Assembly (NCBI RefSeq): GCF_004217545.1
Contig: NZ_SHKY01000001.1
Span: 4,898,001-4,962,000, forward strand
Direction of reading: 5' to 3'
Length of the DNA: 64,000 nucleotides
Source: Krasilnikovia cinnamomea
GTDB lineage: Bacteria; Actinomycetota; Actinomycetes; Mycobacteriales; Micromonosporaceae
Under the pieces are notes generated by a model. It was not told the origin of the DNA, ran no database searches, and was given only the letters and a program-made list of their open reading frames with translations. Shown here piece by piece: positions 23,771 to 31,557 of this stretch. A program made the translations under genes and the position numbers. The stretch's first letter is position 1, and each line of letters opens with the position of its first letter.

Positions 23771-24175
23771 TCGTCGACGCCGAAACGGCCGCGGTGCCGG
23801 CCGAGCACAAGCATCGCTGGCAGGAACGACTGGACGCGCTCGGCCTGGAGCTGCGCCTGGTCCGCGTGCCGACCACCGTGCGACGGACATCGGCGGGTCA
23901 ACGGCTGTATTCGCGCACCGCGGTGGAGTGCCCGCCGCCCGTGCCCGCTCGGCCTGACGAGCCGGCCGCGCCGCAGGCCCGTGAAGGCCGCTGGCCCGCC
24001 GGCCGAGGCGCAGGCCTGCCGCGCCACGACACGGAAGGGCAACCCGTGCCCGATCAATGCGCGGCCGTCCGGCCTGTGTCACGTGCATGACCCCGCTGTG
24101 CGGTGTGAGGCGGTGAAGAAGAACGGCCAACGGTGCACCAACGCCACCGGAGGCGGCCGCTGCCCCTGTCCACCG
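23770..24175 (+). pseudogene. Fragment of a Cys-rich zinc-finger-type element protein
   Basis: Directly after the integrase break the frame encodes AEHKHRWQERLDALGLELRL. After a frame change comes CRATTRKGNPCPINARPSG-LCHVHDP, then CEAVKKNGQRC. These are two tandem C-x-A-x(4)-G-x-x-C motifs seen at the C terminus of small actinobacterial phage and element proteins. No start codon or promoter belongs to it, so it is a 3' fragment fused to the integrase remnant. Confidence 0.55.
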
Positions 24176-24496
24176 CGACCGCCCATCATTCGAGGACGCC
24201 GCGACGCTGCTGTAACGGCCCGCCCGGACGTTCCAGGGCTTCGCTCACACTGGGCGGCATCTCCCTCACCGGTGCCACCCTGTATGGAGGATGGTGCGGG
24301 GAGGGAGTGCCCCACCACACCCACGACGTGTACACGGGGCCGTTGATCGATGGGGGAGACTTCCGTGAAGCCTCACGGCGAATCACGCTATTCGCGCTGC
24401 GCCTGCACTGACTGCCACAGCGGCCCAACTCCTCTTGGGACGACGGGTCGGGCCGGGCTCATTCTTCCGCCGGGATGATTCACTGGAGGTGGGCGT
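24176..24496. other. Intergenic stretch without a recognisable gene
   Basis: Only short frames without ribosome sites are present between the zinc-finger fragment and the convergent membrane-protein gene. No repeat, hairpin or tRNA piece was seen. Confidence 0.4.
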
Positions 24497-24793
24497 CTAC
24501 TCGCGCTGATCGACGAACCGCCGCAAGATCGTCCACGTACGGTCGAGCACACCGGCGAATGTGGCCGCGCCGAACAACAGCCCCACTACCACCTGGTGCG
24601 TCTGAACGTACATCAGCCATCCGCCGAGCATGGCGAACACCGTGGCGACCAGCGCGGAGATGACGAATTGAACCGAGGTCTGCAACTTCGGGTGCCCTGC
24701 CGGCTGGGCAGGCACCCGTGGCCCGGAGGGCGTGGCCGGTTGCAGCGCGGGAATACGGTCAGCTTCGCTGTCACCGTCCTCATTCTGGATCAT
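24497..24793 (-). CDS. Small two-helix membrane protein (hypothetical)
   Basis: 98 residues. A hydrophilic N terminus (MIQNEDGDSEADRIPALQ) is followed by two hydrophobic helices, VQFVISALVATVFAMLGGWLM and VVVGLLFGAATFAGVLDRTW, and a charged tail RRFVDQRE. Phage holins have this layout, but the family is not recognised. It is divergent from the GntR-type regulator at 24960; the 165-bp space should hold promoters for both. Confidence 0.6.
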   Translation of the reverse strand: MIQNEDGDSEADRIPALQPATPSGPRVPAQPAGHPKLQTSVQFVISALVATVFAMLGGWLMYVQTHQVVVGLLFGAATFAGVLDRTWTILRRFVDQRE

Positions 24794-24959
24794 GATGGGC
24801 TCTCTTCTCTCGCCTAGCCAGGCGCCGCCGGCCGAATCCGGAGGCGCAAACGTGGTAGTTCAACGTGGAGTCTGTAGACAGGTTACGGAAGACTTTGTGG
24901 CTCCACCAGATCCCGGGTCAGTGGATGTCCAATTCGGTCGAACCTGGTACGGTCAGGCC

Positions 24960-25913
24960 ATGGTCGACAATCCCGAAGACGCCAGCAGCGACACCGGTCC
25001 CGAATCGCAGCTGAAATCCGCACCCGAACAGGCCCTGGATGCGATCGGCTTGTTGATCGTCGAACAGAAGCCGGGATTCCGGGACGGAGATGTGATCAGC
25101 GCCGAAGCTGTCGCCAGACGCACCGGCGTCAGCAAGGCCACCGGCCGTGACGTGATTCAGGCGTTGAGCCAGATGCGGCTGGTGCAGATCACTCCGCGCG
25201 TCGGCGCCACCGTGCAGAAGCCGGAGGAGTGGAACATGCTCGATCCGTCCGTGATCGACTGGCGGCTCCAGCTGCGCTCGTCACGCCTCGTCCGCCGTGC
25301 TCTGGCCGAGCTGCGCGACGTGCTCGAGCCGGCCGCCGCCCGCTTCGCCGCACAGCGCGCCACCGCGGACGTGTGTCAAGAGCTGTACTGGCTCGCCGAG
25401 GACCTGTTCGAGATCGGGCATCGGAAACCGTTCACCGAGGCGGACCGGAAACAGTTTCGCGACGTCGACGGGCGGTTTCACACTGCGCTGCTGGCCGCCT
25501 CCGGCAACGAGGCGTTCCGCAGCCTGGCCCATGTCGTCGTGGGGGTGATGAATTACCGGATCGACCGGCAGTGGGCCGGAGACCAACACCGGGCCCGCCC
25601 TGCGCAGCTTCCGAGCGGAGACGTGCCCGATTTTCCGAACAGTCCCGAGCCGATCGCCCTGTGGTTACACCGCTGCCTGGCCCGGGCCGTCGTGCACGGC
25701 CAGCCGGAGGCTGCGTACGCGTTCAGCCGCGGTCAGCTGGCTGAGATCGACGACGGGCTGCTGCTGGACGCGGAGCTGCGCGCGGCGATCGTCGCCGGCT
25801 TCGACAGCATCGAGCTGACGGCCGCCGAGCGCCAGGAGGCTCGTGACGTGTTCGACACGTGCCTGCAAGAGGCCAGGGAACGGCAGCGCCGCAGGACGGG
25901 ATGGGACCAGTGA
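24960..25913 (+). CDS. GntR/FadR-family transcriptional regulator
   Basis: 317 residues. The winged helix occupies about residues 20-85, with GDVISAEAVARRTGVSKATGRDVIQAL, and is followed by the FadR-type FCD ligand domain. That domain has ELRDVLEPAAARFAAQRAT and the metal-site pattern FRDVDGRFHTALLAASGN. ATG 24960 begins MVDNPEDASSDTG. It overlaps the gluconokinase start by 4 bases, so it probably senses gluconate or a related sugar acid and controls this two-gene operon. No gluconate permease is nearby. Confidence 0.88.
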   Translation: MVDNPEDASSDTGPESQLKSAPEQALDAIGLLIVEQKPGFRDGDVISAEAVARRTGVSKATGRDVIQALSQMRLVQITPRVGATVQKPEEWNMLDPSVIDWRLQLRSSRLVRRALAELRDVLEPAAARFAAQRATADVCQELYWLAEDLFEIGHRKPFTEADRKQFRDVDGRFHTALLAASGNEAFRSLAHVVVGVMNYRIDRQWAGDQHRARPAQLPSGDVPDFPNSPEPIALWLHRCLARAVVHGQPEAAYAFSRGQLAEIDDGLLLDAELRAAIVAGFDSIELTAAERQEARDVFDTCLQEARERQRRRTGWDQ

Positions 25914-26419
25914 GTGTACCGATCGTCGTGATGGGGGTTGCCGGCTGCGGAAAGAGCACCGTGGGCAGTCTGCTGGCCGATCGCCTAGGCCGGCCCTACA
26001 GCGAAGCCGACGACTTCCACCCGGCCCGAAACATCACCAAGATGGCGCGGGGTTTGCCGCTCGACGACGTCGATCGGCTGCCCTGGCTGCGGGCGATCGG
26101 CCGGCGGATCGTCGAGCTCCGCGGCGACTTGGTCGTATCGTGTTCGGCGCTGCGGCGCAGCTACCGAGACCTGCTGCGGCAAGCCGACGCTCGGACCGTG
26201 TTCGTGCACCTGCTCGTCGACGAGCAGACCGCGTCCGCCCGCGTCGCCGCCCGGACGGGGCACTTCATGCCGGCGGCTCTGGTCGCCTCGCAGTTCGCCG
26301 CACTCGAGCCACTGCAACCGGATGAGGCCGGTGTGCTCGTGGAACCCTGCGGCGATGTGATGGCCGTGGCCGACGCCGCCCAGCGTGCCATCGAGACCCG
26401 GCTGGGATTGACCGCGTGA
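25910..26419 (+). CDS. gntK: Gluconokinase (GntK type)
   Basis: 169 residues, the usual length for the bacterial gluconate kinase family. The P-loop is GVAGCGKST, followed by the conserved EADDFHPARNITKMARGLPLDD, which contacts gluconate. Further on are VVSCSALRRSYRDLLR and TGHFMPAALVASQFAALEPL. The enzyme phosphorylates D-gluconate to 6-phosphogluconate using ATP, feeding the pentose phosphate route. GTG 25910 overlaps the regulator stop (GTGA); ATG 25901 would add three residues. Confidence 0.93.
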   Translation: MSVPIVVMGVAGCGKSTVGSLLADRLGRPYSEADDFHPARNITKMARGLPLDDVDRLPWLRAIGRRIVELRGDLVVSCSALRRSYRDLLRQADARTVFVHLLVDEQTASARVAARTGHFMPAALVASQFAALEPLQPDEAGVLVEPCGDVMAVADAAQRAIETRLGLTA

Positions 26420-26464
26420 CCGCACCGATGCCACTTCGGCCCCGCTCGGGAAATTGATCCGACG

Positions 26465-27441
26465 TCGCGCGGGTCAGCCCGGGACCTGGGTCGTCGATCA
26501 GCGACTCGTCAAGTAGCCACTCGACGGCCCGGCGGGCGGCCCGGGTGTCATGGAAGTCGTACCAGGGCTGCAAGAGGTCTGTGTCGGTCTGGATGACATG
26601 GTCGAGCCGGTCCAGGCGCAATGTCGTGGGCACGGCCAGGCGTCGCCACACCGGCGGGTCAATGTCCAGCAGAGTGACCTTGATCTGAGCGATCTGATCA
26701 CCTGGCTGCACGGCAGCGAACCTGGCGCGCAGGATCTTCTCGGCGGCAGGGGACAGGTGCGATGTTTCGCCGTCCTCGGTCAGCGCGCCGAACGCGACCA
26801 ACTCGCCGGCAGCGCGGCGCAGGTCGCGGTCGGTGGCTGTGCGGATGTGCCCCAGTTGCTCCGTGATGGCTCCGTCCAAGTTGTAGCGGATGGAGAGGGT
26901 GGACCAGATCTGTTCCTGGGCCTCCTCGATGCGCACGGCGTCACCGCCTCCAACGATGCTGGCGAACAGTACGGCGATCCCGTCGCTGAAGTCCTCGCCG
27001 AGCAACGAGGGCGAACCAGCCGGGCGGGCAGAGTGCTCGGCCGAGTTGGTCGAAGGCGGTGAACATGACGATCCACAGATCCGCGGGCTGGTCCAGCAGG
27101 CGCTGATTCTTCTTCACCGGCACCAACCGGTCGTGCACGACTCGGAGAAGCCCGACTGCCTTGGCCCAGGCCACCACGATCGCCAACCGGGGAAGTTCGG
27201 CGCTGCTACGGGTGCGGAACATCCGGGTGCCGATCACCGGGTCAAATCTCGTCGCAGGTTCCAGAAGACCGACCAGGTGCCGGGCGTCGGCCATGGTCAA
27301 CTGACCGGTCTGGGGCGGTTTGCGGCCGGGACCGATCCAGCGAGTCAGGGCGACCACCTGCCGCAAGGCCGGTGCTGATGCCGCTGCGGCAGCCAGGTCC
27401 TCTTCAGGTATTCGTGTACCGATCAGTTGGGCGGCTGCCAC
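26465..27441 (-). pseudogene. pRiA4b ORF-3/IS1096-type protein gene with a frameshift
   Basis: On the minus strand a first frame (27441 to about 27010) encodes ALRQVVALTRWIGPGRKP, the N-terminal part seen in plasmid pRiA4b ORF-3-like proteins. The continuation GEDFSDGIAVLFASIVGGG ... QIKVTLLDIDPPVWRRLAVP lies in another frame from about 27005. The last motif is the family signature. The protein then diverges and runs into the gntK region without its expected C terminus. Both the frameshift and the truncation mark it as dead. Its 5' end overlaps the VapC gene, so the true start was probably lost. Confidence 0.65.
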
Positions 27442-27848
27442 GGATCAAGAAGGCTGATGCCGGTATCGACGAAGTCTCTGGTGTTCCGGGTGGCCAGAGA
27501 CGCCGCTTGCGAGCGGCAGATGGCGGCGATCTGAGCATCGAACCCGCTGATCGGGTTACCCTGCTTCTCCCGTTCAGCGACGATGTCGGCGTAGGCACTG
27601 GCGGAGGCGAGGTCGAAGGGCAGGACCTGGCGAGGGAAGGCCGCGAAGATCTCGTCGGCCGCCTGATGCAGCGATTTTCGCCGGCGGCCCTCCGGCAGGC
27701 GCGCGATGCCGTATCGGATCTCGGCGATGGTTACCGCGGTTGTGTACAGCCCGTAACCGGAACTCCGCTGCAGCCAGGCCAACACCGCCGGAGCTGGCTC
27801 GGACCGCATGAGTTCGGAGACCACGTTGGTGTCGAGGACGATCGTCAC
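27423..27848 (-). CDS. vapC: VapC-like PIN-domain toxin ribonuclease
   Basis: 141 residues, a complete PIN domain. The first acidic residue is in IVLDTNVVSELMR, the second in TTAVTIAEIRYGIARLP, and the third in GFDAQIAAICRSQ, followed by LATRNTRDF. Together these form the Mg-dependent RNase site. The start overlaps the antitoxin stop at 27845-27848. FitB/VapC toxins of this subgroup cleave tRNA or other RNA and are held by FitA-like antitoxins. Confidence 0.93.
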   Translation of the reverse strand: MTIVLDTNVVSELMRSEPAPAVLAWLQRSSGYGLYTTAVTIAEIRYGIARLPEGRRRKSLHQAADEIFAAFPRQVLPFDLASASAYADIVAEREKQGNPISGFDAQIAAICRSQAASLATRNTRDFVDTGISLLDPWQPPN

Positions 27849-28090
27849 TCCGGCAGACTCGCAGCCCGGGGCGGGGTGGTACGCGGCGGCAGGTCGAAGT
27901 CGGCGCCGCCGAGCTGGGCGAACCGGTCCGTGAGAGCGCTGAACAGATCGGTTCGTGGTGCGTCATCGGTGACGGCAGTGGTCAGGATGGCGCGTATCTC
28001 GGCCTCCATGGAACGGCCGTTGCGGGCGGCGCGAAGACGTAGCTTCTCCTTCACCGCATCGTCGAGATCTCTGATGCTGAGAGCCGCCAT
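27845..28090 (-). CDS. FitA/VapB-like ribbon-helix-helix antitoxin
   Basis: 81 residues from ATG 28090, with GGGAGG five bases upstream. The N-terminal Arc-type ribbon-helix-helix reads ALSIRDLDDAVKEKLRLRAARNGRSMEAEIRAIL, the exact layout of FitA antitoxins. The C-terminal tail (TDRFAQLGGADFDLPPR) would block the toxin. A short palindrome at 28118-28128 lies where an autorepression site is expected. Confidence 0.92.
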   Translation of the reverse strand: MAALSIRDLDDAVKEKLRLRAARNGRSMEAEIRAILTTAVTDDAPRTDLFSALTDRFAQLGGADFDLPPRTTPPRAASLPE

Positions 28091-28117
28091 GGATCCTCCC
28101 TCGATGGCAGAAGCTGA

Positions 28118-28128
28118 TAGCAATGCTA
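28118..28128. promoter_or_regulatory. Probable FitA-type operator
   Basis: TAGCA-a-TGCTA is a perfect inverted repeat 28 bp upstream of the antitoxin start. FitA dimers bind comparable short palindromes. Confidence 0.45.
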
Positions 28129-28657
28129 GCGCGCCACCCGGGCATGTCGCGCCCGCCGCGAGTGACGGGTTGGGCGTATCGACCCACTCTGTGACGGATG
28201 TGCCGGCACCACCGCCACCCCACAAACCACACGCCCGGCGACAACCACCCCTGACGGCCCATCCGAATCGGGCCGCTGAGAACCCCTCAATCCCCGACGT
28301 GAAGGAGGTGCCCAGGATGCGGCTCAGGCAGGGGTTCCCCGCCGAGAACGGAACGTCGCGCTCTAGCGCTGATCTTGGGCAGCGATACAGACCTCATGCC
28401 GGTACCCTCGCGCAATGTCATTTCGGGAGGAGCCTCGGCGGCAGTTCGCGGCGGAATCGGAGAGCGAGGACGTCGCGCGCACGCGGTTCTACGCCGCGGG
28501 AACGGCGTCTCCGATGGGCGTGGGGCTGCACTGGTCTGGGCGTCCTGGAAGTCATCGCGGTGGCGAGTTTCACGTCCTGAACAGGACATCGTTGCAAGGC
28601 AACAGGTGCGAGCGGACAGGCGAAAATCCTTGCTGACGGACAGTTGAGTCCCGGCTC
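28129..28657. other. Stretch between antitoxin and IS21 end, possibly a gene broken by the insertion
   Basis: No established gene is seen. A frame from ATG 28415 reads MSFREEPRRQFAAESESEDV and runs to 28636, just into the proposed IS end at about 28631. It could be the 5' part of a gene cut by the insertion, but it matches no family that I know. Confidence 0.3.
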
Positions 28658-28778
28658 GCGGACACCGGAATTCCTGGTGGGCGGTCAGGTGATCTCCGTC
28701 ATGGCCACGTGAAGTGGATCTCTCCGGTCGGGTTGGGTGCCGGTTGCTGACCTTGCAACCCGACCGACCGGAGAGACC

Positions 28779-30275
28779 GTGACCAAGTCTGACAGGGAGA
28801 TCATGGAAATCTTGGAGGCGTACGACCTGACCCGCTGCGCGTACTCAGCGGGGCAGTTGGCCGGCTGTGATCCGAAGACGGTGCAGCGGTATGTGGCGGT
28901 GCGCGACGCCGGCGGGGACCCGTTCGTGCGGGTAGGGCGGCCGAAGTTGATCGATGCGTTCCTGCCGAAGGTCGAGGAGTTGGTGGACCGGTCGCAGGGA
29001 AAGATTCGGGCGGATCGGGTGCATGAGCGGCTGGTGGCGATGGGGTTCACCGGCACCGAGCGGACCACGCGGCGGGCGGTGCGGGCGGCCAAGGACGCGT
29101 GGCGGGCCGGGCGGCGGCGCACGTATCGGCCGTGGGTGCCCGAGCCGGGGCTGTGGCTGCAGTTCGACTGGGGCGACGGGCCGCGCATCGACGGGCGGCG
29201 CACGAGTCTGTTCTGCGCGTGGCTGGCCTGGTCCCGGTTCCGGGTGGTCATCCCGACCTGGGATCAGACGTTGGGCACCCTGGTGTCGTGTGTGGACGCC
29301 GCGCTGCGGCGCATCGGCGGCGCGCCAACGTATCTGCTCGGCGACAACGCGAAGACCGTGACGGTGGAGCACGTGGCCGGGGTGCCGGTGCGGCACCCGG
29401 TGATCGTGGCGGCGGGCCGGCACTACGGCTGCAAGGTGGAGTCGTGTGAGCCGTTCGACCCGGAGACCAAGGGCGGCGTGGAGGCCACCGTGAAGATCGC
29501 CAAGCAGGATCTGGTGCCCACGTCGGCGAATCTGCGCGGCCAGTACACCAGCTTCACGGAGCTGGTAGTTGCCGCGGACGAGTGGTGTGATCACGTCAAC
29601 GCCCGGCCGCATCGGGAGACCGGGGTGGCGCCGGTCGAGCGGCTGGCCGTCGAGCGGGAGCTGCTGCATGTGCTGCCGGCCGACCCGCACGCCGCCGCGT
29701 TGGGCGAAGAGCGGCTGGTCAACGACGACCAGACGGTGCGGTTCGGGTCGGTGCGGTACTCCACCCCGCCGGGGCACGTCGGGTCGCGGGTGTGGTGCCG
29801 TGTCGTGGGCGACGAGTTGGCCATCGCCGCGATGACCGGCACCGGCGTGGCCGAGATCGCCCGGCACCGGCTGTCGACTCCGGGCCACCCGCGGATCGCC
29901 GACGAACACTACCCGGGACATCCCGGCGGCAACGGGCCACGCCCGCCGCGGCCACGGGCCCGAACCCGGCAGGAGGCGGCGTTCCTGGCCCTCGGCGCGG
30001 GTGCCCACGACTGGCTCGTGGAGGCCGCTGCCAGCGGCGCGACCAGGGTGCGGGCCAAGATGGCCCGGGCCGTGGAGTTGGCCGCGATCGTCGGCGCCGA
30101 CCGGGTCGACCACGCGTTGGGCCTGGCCGCCGCGGCCGGCCGGTTCGCCGAGCACGACCTGGCCGCGATCCTGGACCACCTGTCCTGCGCCGGCGACCCG
30201 GCCGACGTAGTGGTCGCCGACGAAGCCCACTCGGCCCAGCCCGGCACCGGCCCCTGGACAGGATTCGGCGCATGA
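28779..30275 (+). CDS. istA: IS21-family transposase IstA
   Basis: 498 residues. An N-terminal helix-turn-helix (LTRCAYSAGQLAGCDPKTVQRY) is followed by the DDE integrase core, with Asp in LWLQFDWGDGPRI, Asp in TYLLGDNAKTV and Glu in DPETKGGVEATVK. A C-terminal beta-barrel-like region contains TVRFGSVRYSTPP. GTG 28779 has a ggagaga ribosome site. IstA cuts and joins the transposon ends with IstB as ATP-dependent partner. Complete and apparently intact. Confidence 0.95.
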   Translation: MTKSDREIMEILEAYDLTRCAYSAGQLAGCDPKTVQRYVAVRDAGGDPFVRVGRPKLIDAFLPKVEELVDRSQGKIRADRVHERLVAMGFTGTERTTRRAVRAAKDAWRAGRRRTYRPWVPEPGLWLQFDWGDGPRIDGRRTSLFCAWLAWSRFRVVIPTWDQTLGTLVSCVDAALRRIGGAPTYLLGDNAKTVTVEHVAGVPVRHPVIVAAGRHYGCKVESCEPFDPETKGGVEATVKIAKQDLVPTSANLRGQYTSFTELVVAADEWCDHVNARPHRETGVAPVERLAVERELLHVLPADPHAAALGEERLVNDDQTVRFGSVRYSTPPGHVGSRVWCRVVGDELAIAAMTGTGVAEIARHRLSTPGHPRIADEHYPGHPGGNGPRPPRPRARTRQEAAFLALGAGAHDWLVEAAASGATRVRAKMARAVELAAIVGADRVDHALGLAAAAGRFAEHDLAAILDHLSCAGDPADVVVADEAHSAQPGTGPWTGFGA

Positions 30276-31123
30276 CCACCGACACCACCACGGACCTCAC
30301 GATGGACGTGACCACCCCGGCGCCGCGGCCCCGCGGCCGGCGCACCACCACGGCTCCGGCGGCGCCGGCGTTGCCGGCCGAGCTGGAGGCGCTGCTGCGC
30401 CGGATGCGACTGCCCTACCTGCGCGCCGCCGCCCCCGAGGTCATCGCCACCGCCAAGGCCCAACGCTGGGACCCCGCCGAAGTCCTCCGCGTGCTGCTCA
30501 CCGAGGAGGTCATCGGCCGTGACGCCGCGACCCGGCGGATGCGCCGCAAGAGCGCGAACTTCCCCGCCGGCAAGACCTTCGCCACCTGGCGACCGGACGA
30601 ATCGTCGATCCCGGCGGCCACTCAACAGGCGCTGTCCACCCTGGAATGGATCGGCCGAGCGGAAAACCTCGCCATCGCCGGCCCGTCCGGCACCGGCAAG
30701 AGCCACTTCGTCGAAGCCCTCGCCCACACCGCGATCGACAACGACCTGCGGGTGGCCTGGTTCACCCTCGAAACACTGACCACCGCGGTCGGCCGAGCCA
30801 AGGCCGACGGGTCCGTGGCCCGCACCGTCGCCCGGATCTGCCGGGCCGACCTGATCGTGGTCGACGACATCGGCATGCTGCCCGCCGGGCAGGACGCCGC
30901 CGAGGCGTTCTACCGCGTCGTCGACGCCGCCTACGAACGCCGGTCGGTGGCGGTCACCAGCAACATCCACCCGTCCGGCTTCGACACCATCATGCCGAAG
31001 ACCCTGGCCACGGCGACCGTGGACCGGCTGCTGCACCATGCCCACCTGATCACCACCAAGGGCGACAGCCACCGCCTGGCCCAGGCCCTCGCCGGCAAGG
31101 GGGTGCAGCCCTTGACCACCTAA
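30272..31123 (+). CDS. istB: IS21-family helper ATPase IstB
   Basis: 283 residues, overlapping istA by 4 bases (ATGA). Walker A is AGPSGTGKSH, Walker B is LIVVDDIGMLP, and sensor 1 is VTSNIHPSGFD, as in DnaC-like AAA+ ATPases. The first 35 residues are Thr/Pro-rich and unusual for IstB. IstB selects target DNA and activates IstA. Confidence 0.95.
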   Translation: MTTDTTTDLTMDVTTPAPRPRGRRTTTAPAAPALPAELEALLRRMRLPYLRAAAPEVIATAKAQRWDPAEVLRVLLTEEVIGRDAATRRMRRKSANFPAGKTFATWRPDESSIPAATQQALSTLEWIGRAENLAIAGPSGTGKSHFVEALAHTAIDNDLRVAWFTLETLTTAVGRAKADGSVARTVARICRADLIVVDDIGMLPAGQDAAEAFYRVVDAAYERRSVAVTSNIHPSGFDTIMPKTLATATVDRLLHHAHLITTKGDSHRLAQALAGKGVQPLTT

Positions 31124-31171
31124 ACCCAGCAGGAGATCACCTGGCCACCAGCACGGAATTCCGCTGTCCGC

Positions 31172-31404
31172 CCACACGGAGGTCACAAGACCGCAGGACA
31201 GGACTTCGTCCTGACCGTTGACAACAGGGAGGCAGTCGTTGACCCTCAGGGTGATTCGGAGAGTCTCGACGGGTACGCGAAACAGGTCGGACGGGCCAGT
31301 GATGACGCCCCCGCGATCGGCGGCTACCTGCACGGTACCCACCGCCGGACGGAACGTTGTCCAGCGGTGGGCTGATGAAACTCTGGGTCCACCGGTCCAT
31401 CGGA
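31172..31404. other. IS flank without a recognisable gene
   Basis: About 230 bases between the inner IS inverted repeat and the YoeB fragment. Open frames exist but no motif is seen. A palindromic cggtccatcgg/ccaccggtcc segment occurs near 31390-31403. Confidence 0.4.
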
Positions 31405-31470
31405 CCAAGACGGTGTTGATGCGTTTGAGGGTCTTGCGGCCGTGGGTTTGCCAGTACAGGCAGTCGTCCC
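31405..31470 (-). pseudogene. Fragment of a yoeB toxin gene
   Basis: On the minus strand this encodes DDCLYWQTHGRKTLKRIN, matching residues 11-28 of the intact YoeB at 18286-18546 (DDYLYWQTQDRKTLKRIN). About 50 of the 54 bases agree. Neither the start nor the catalytic end is present. It shows duplication and loss within the mobile belt. Confidence 0.8.
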
Positions 31471-31554
31471 GTGGTTCGCATGGTGCAACGTCCGCTCCGC
31501 TCCACGCCTGGCCCGCGTGTTCATGTCGGCCGGATGTGACATTGCGCAAACCAC
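31471..31554 (+). repeat. Dispersed palindromic repeat, full unit E
   Basis: The left arm GTGGTTCGCATGGTGCAACGTCCG and the right arm, whose complement reads GTGGTTTGCGCAATGTCACATCCGG, form an imperfect inverted repeat of about 84 bp. The left arm recurs in copies B and D, the right arm in units A and C. This is the only place where both arms are together. Confidence 0.65.
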
Positions 31555-31557
31555 AGG

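Larger units (their letters stand above)
28658..31171 (+). mobile_element. IS21-family insertion sequence
   Basis: It encodes istA (28779-30275) and istB (30272-31123), the two-gene arrangement unique to IS21. Imperfect inverted repeats of about 40 bp lie at 28658-28697 and 31132-31171, sharing GCGGACA, CGGAATTCC and CAGGTGATCTCC. Outer termini may extend to tgctgacggacag at 28631 and its weaker counterpart ending near 31223-31226. No convincing target duplication was found, so the exact ends are open. The element abuts the defence region. Confidence 0.88.
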
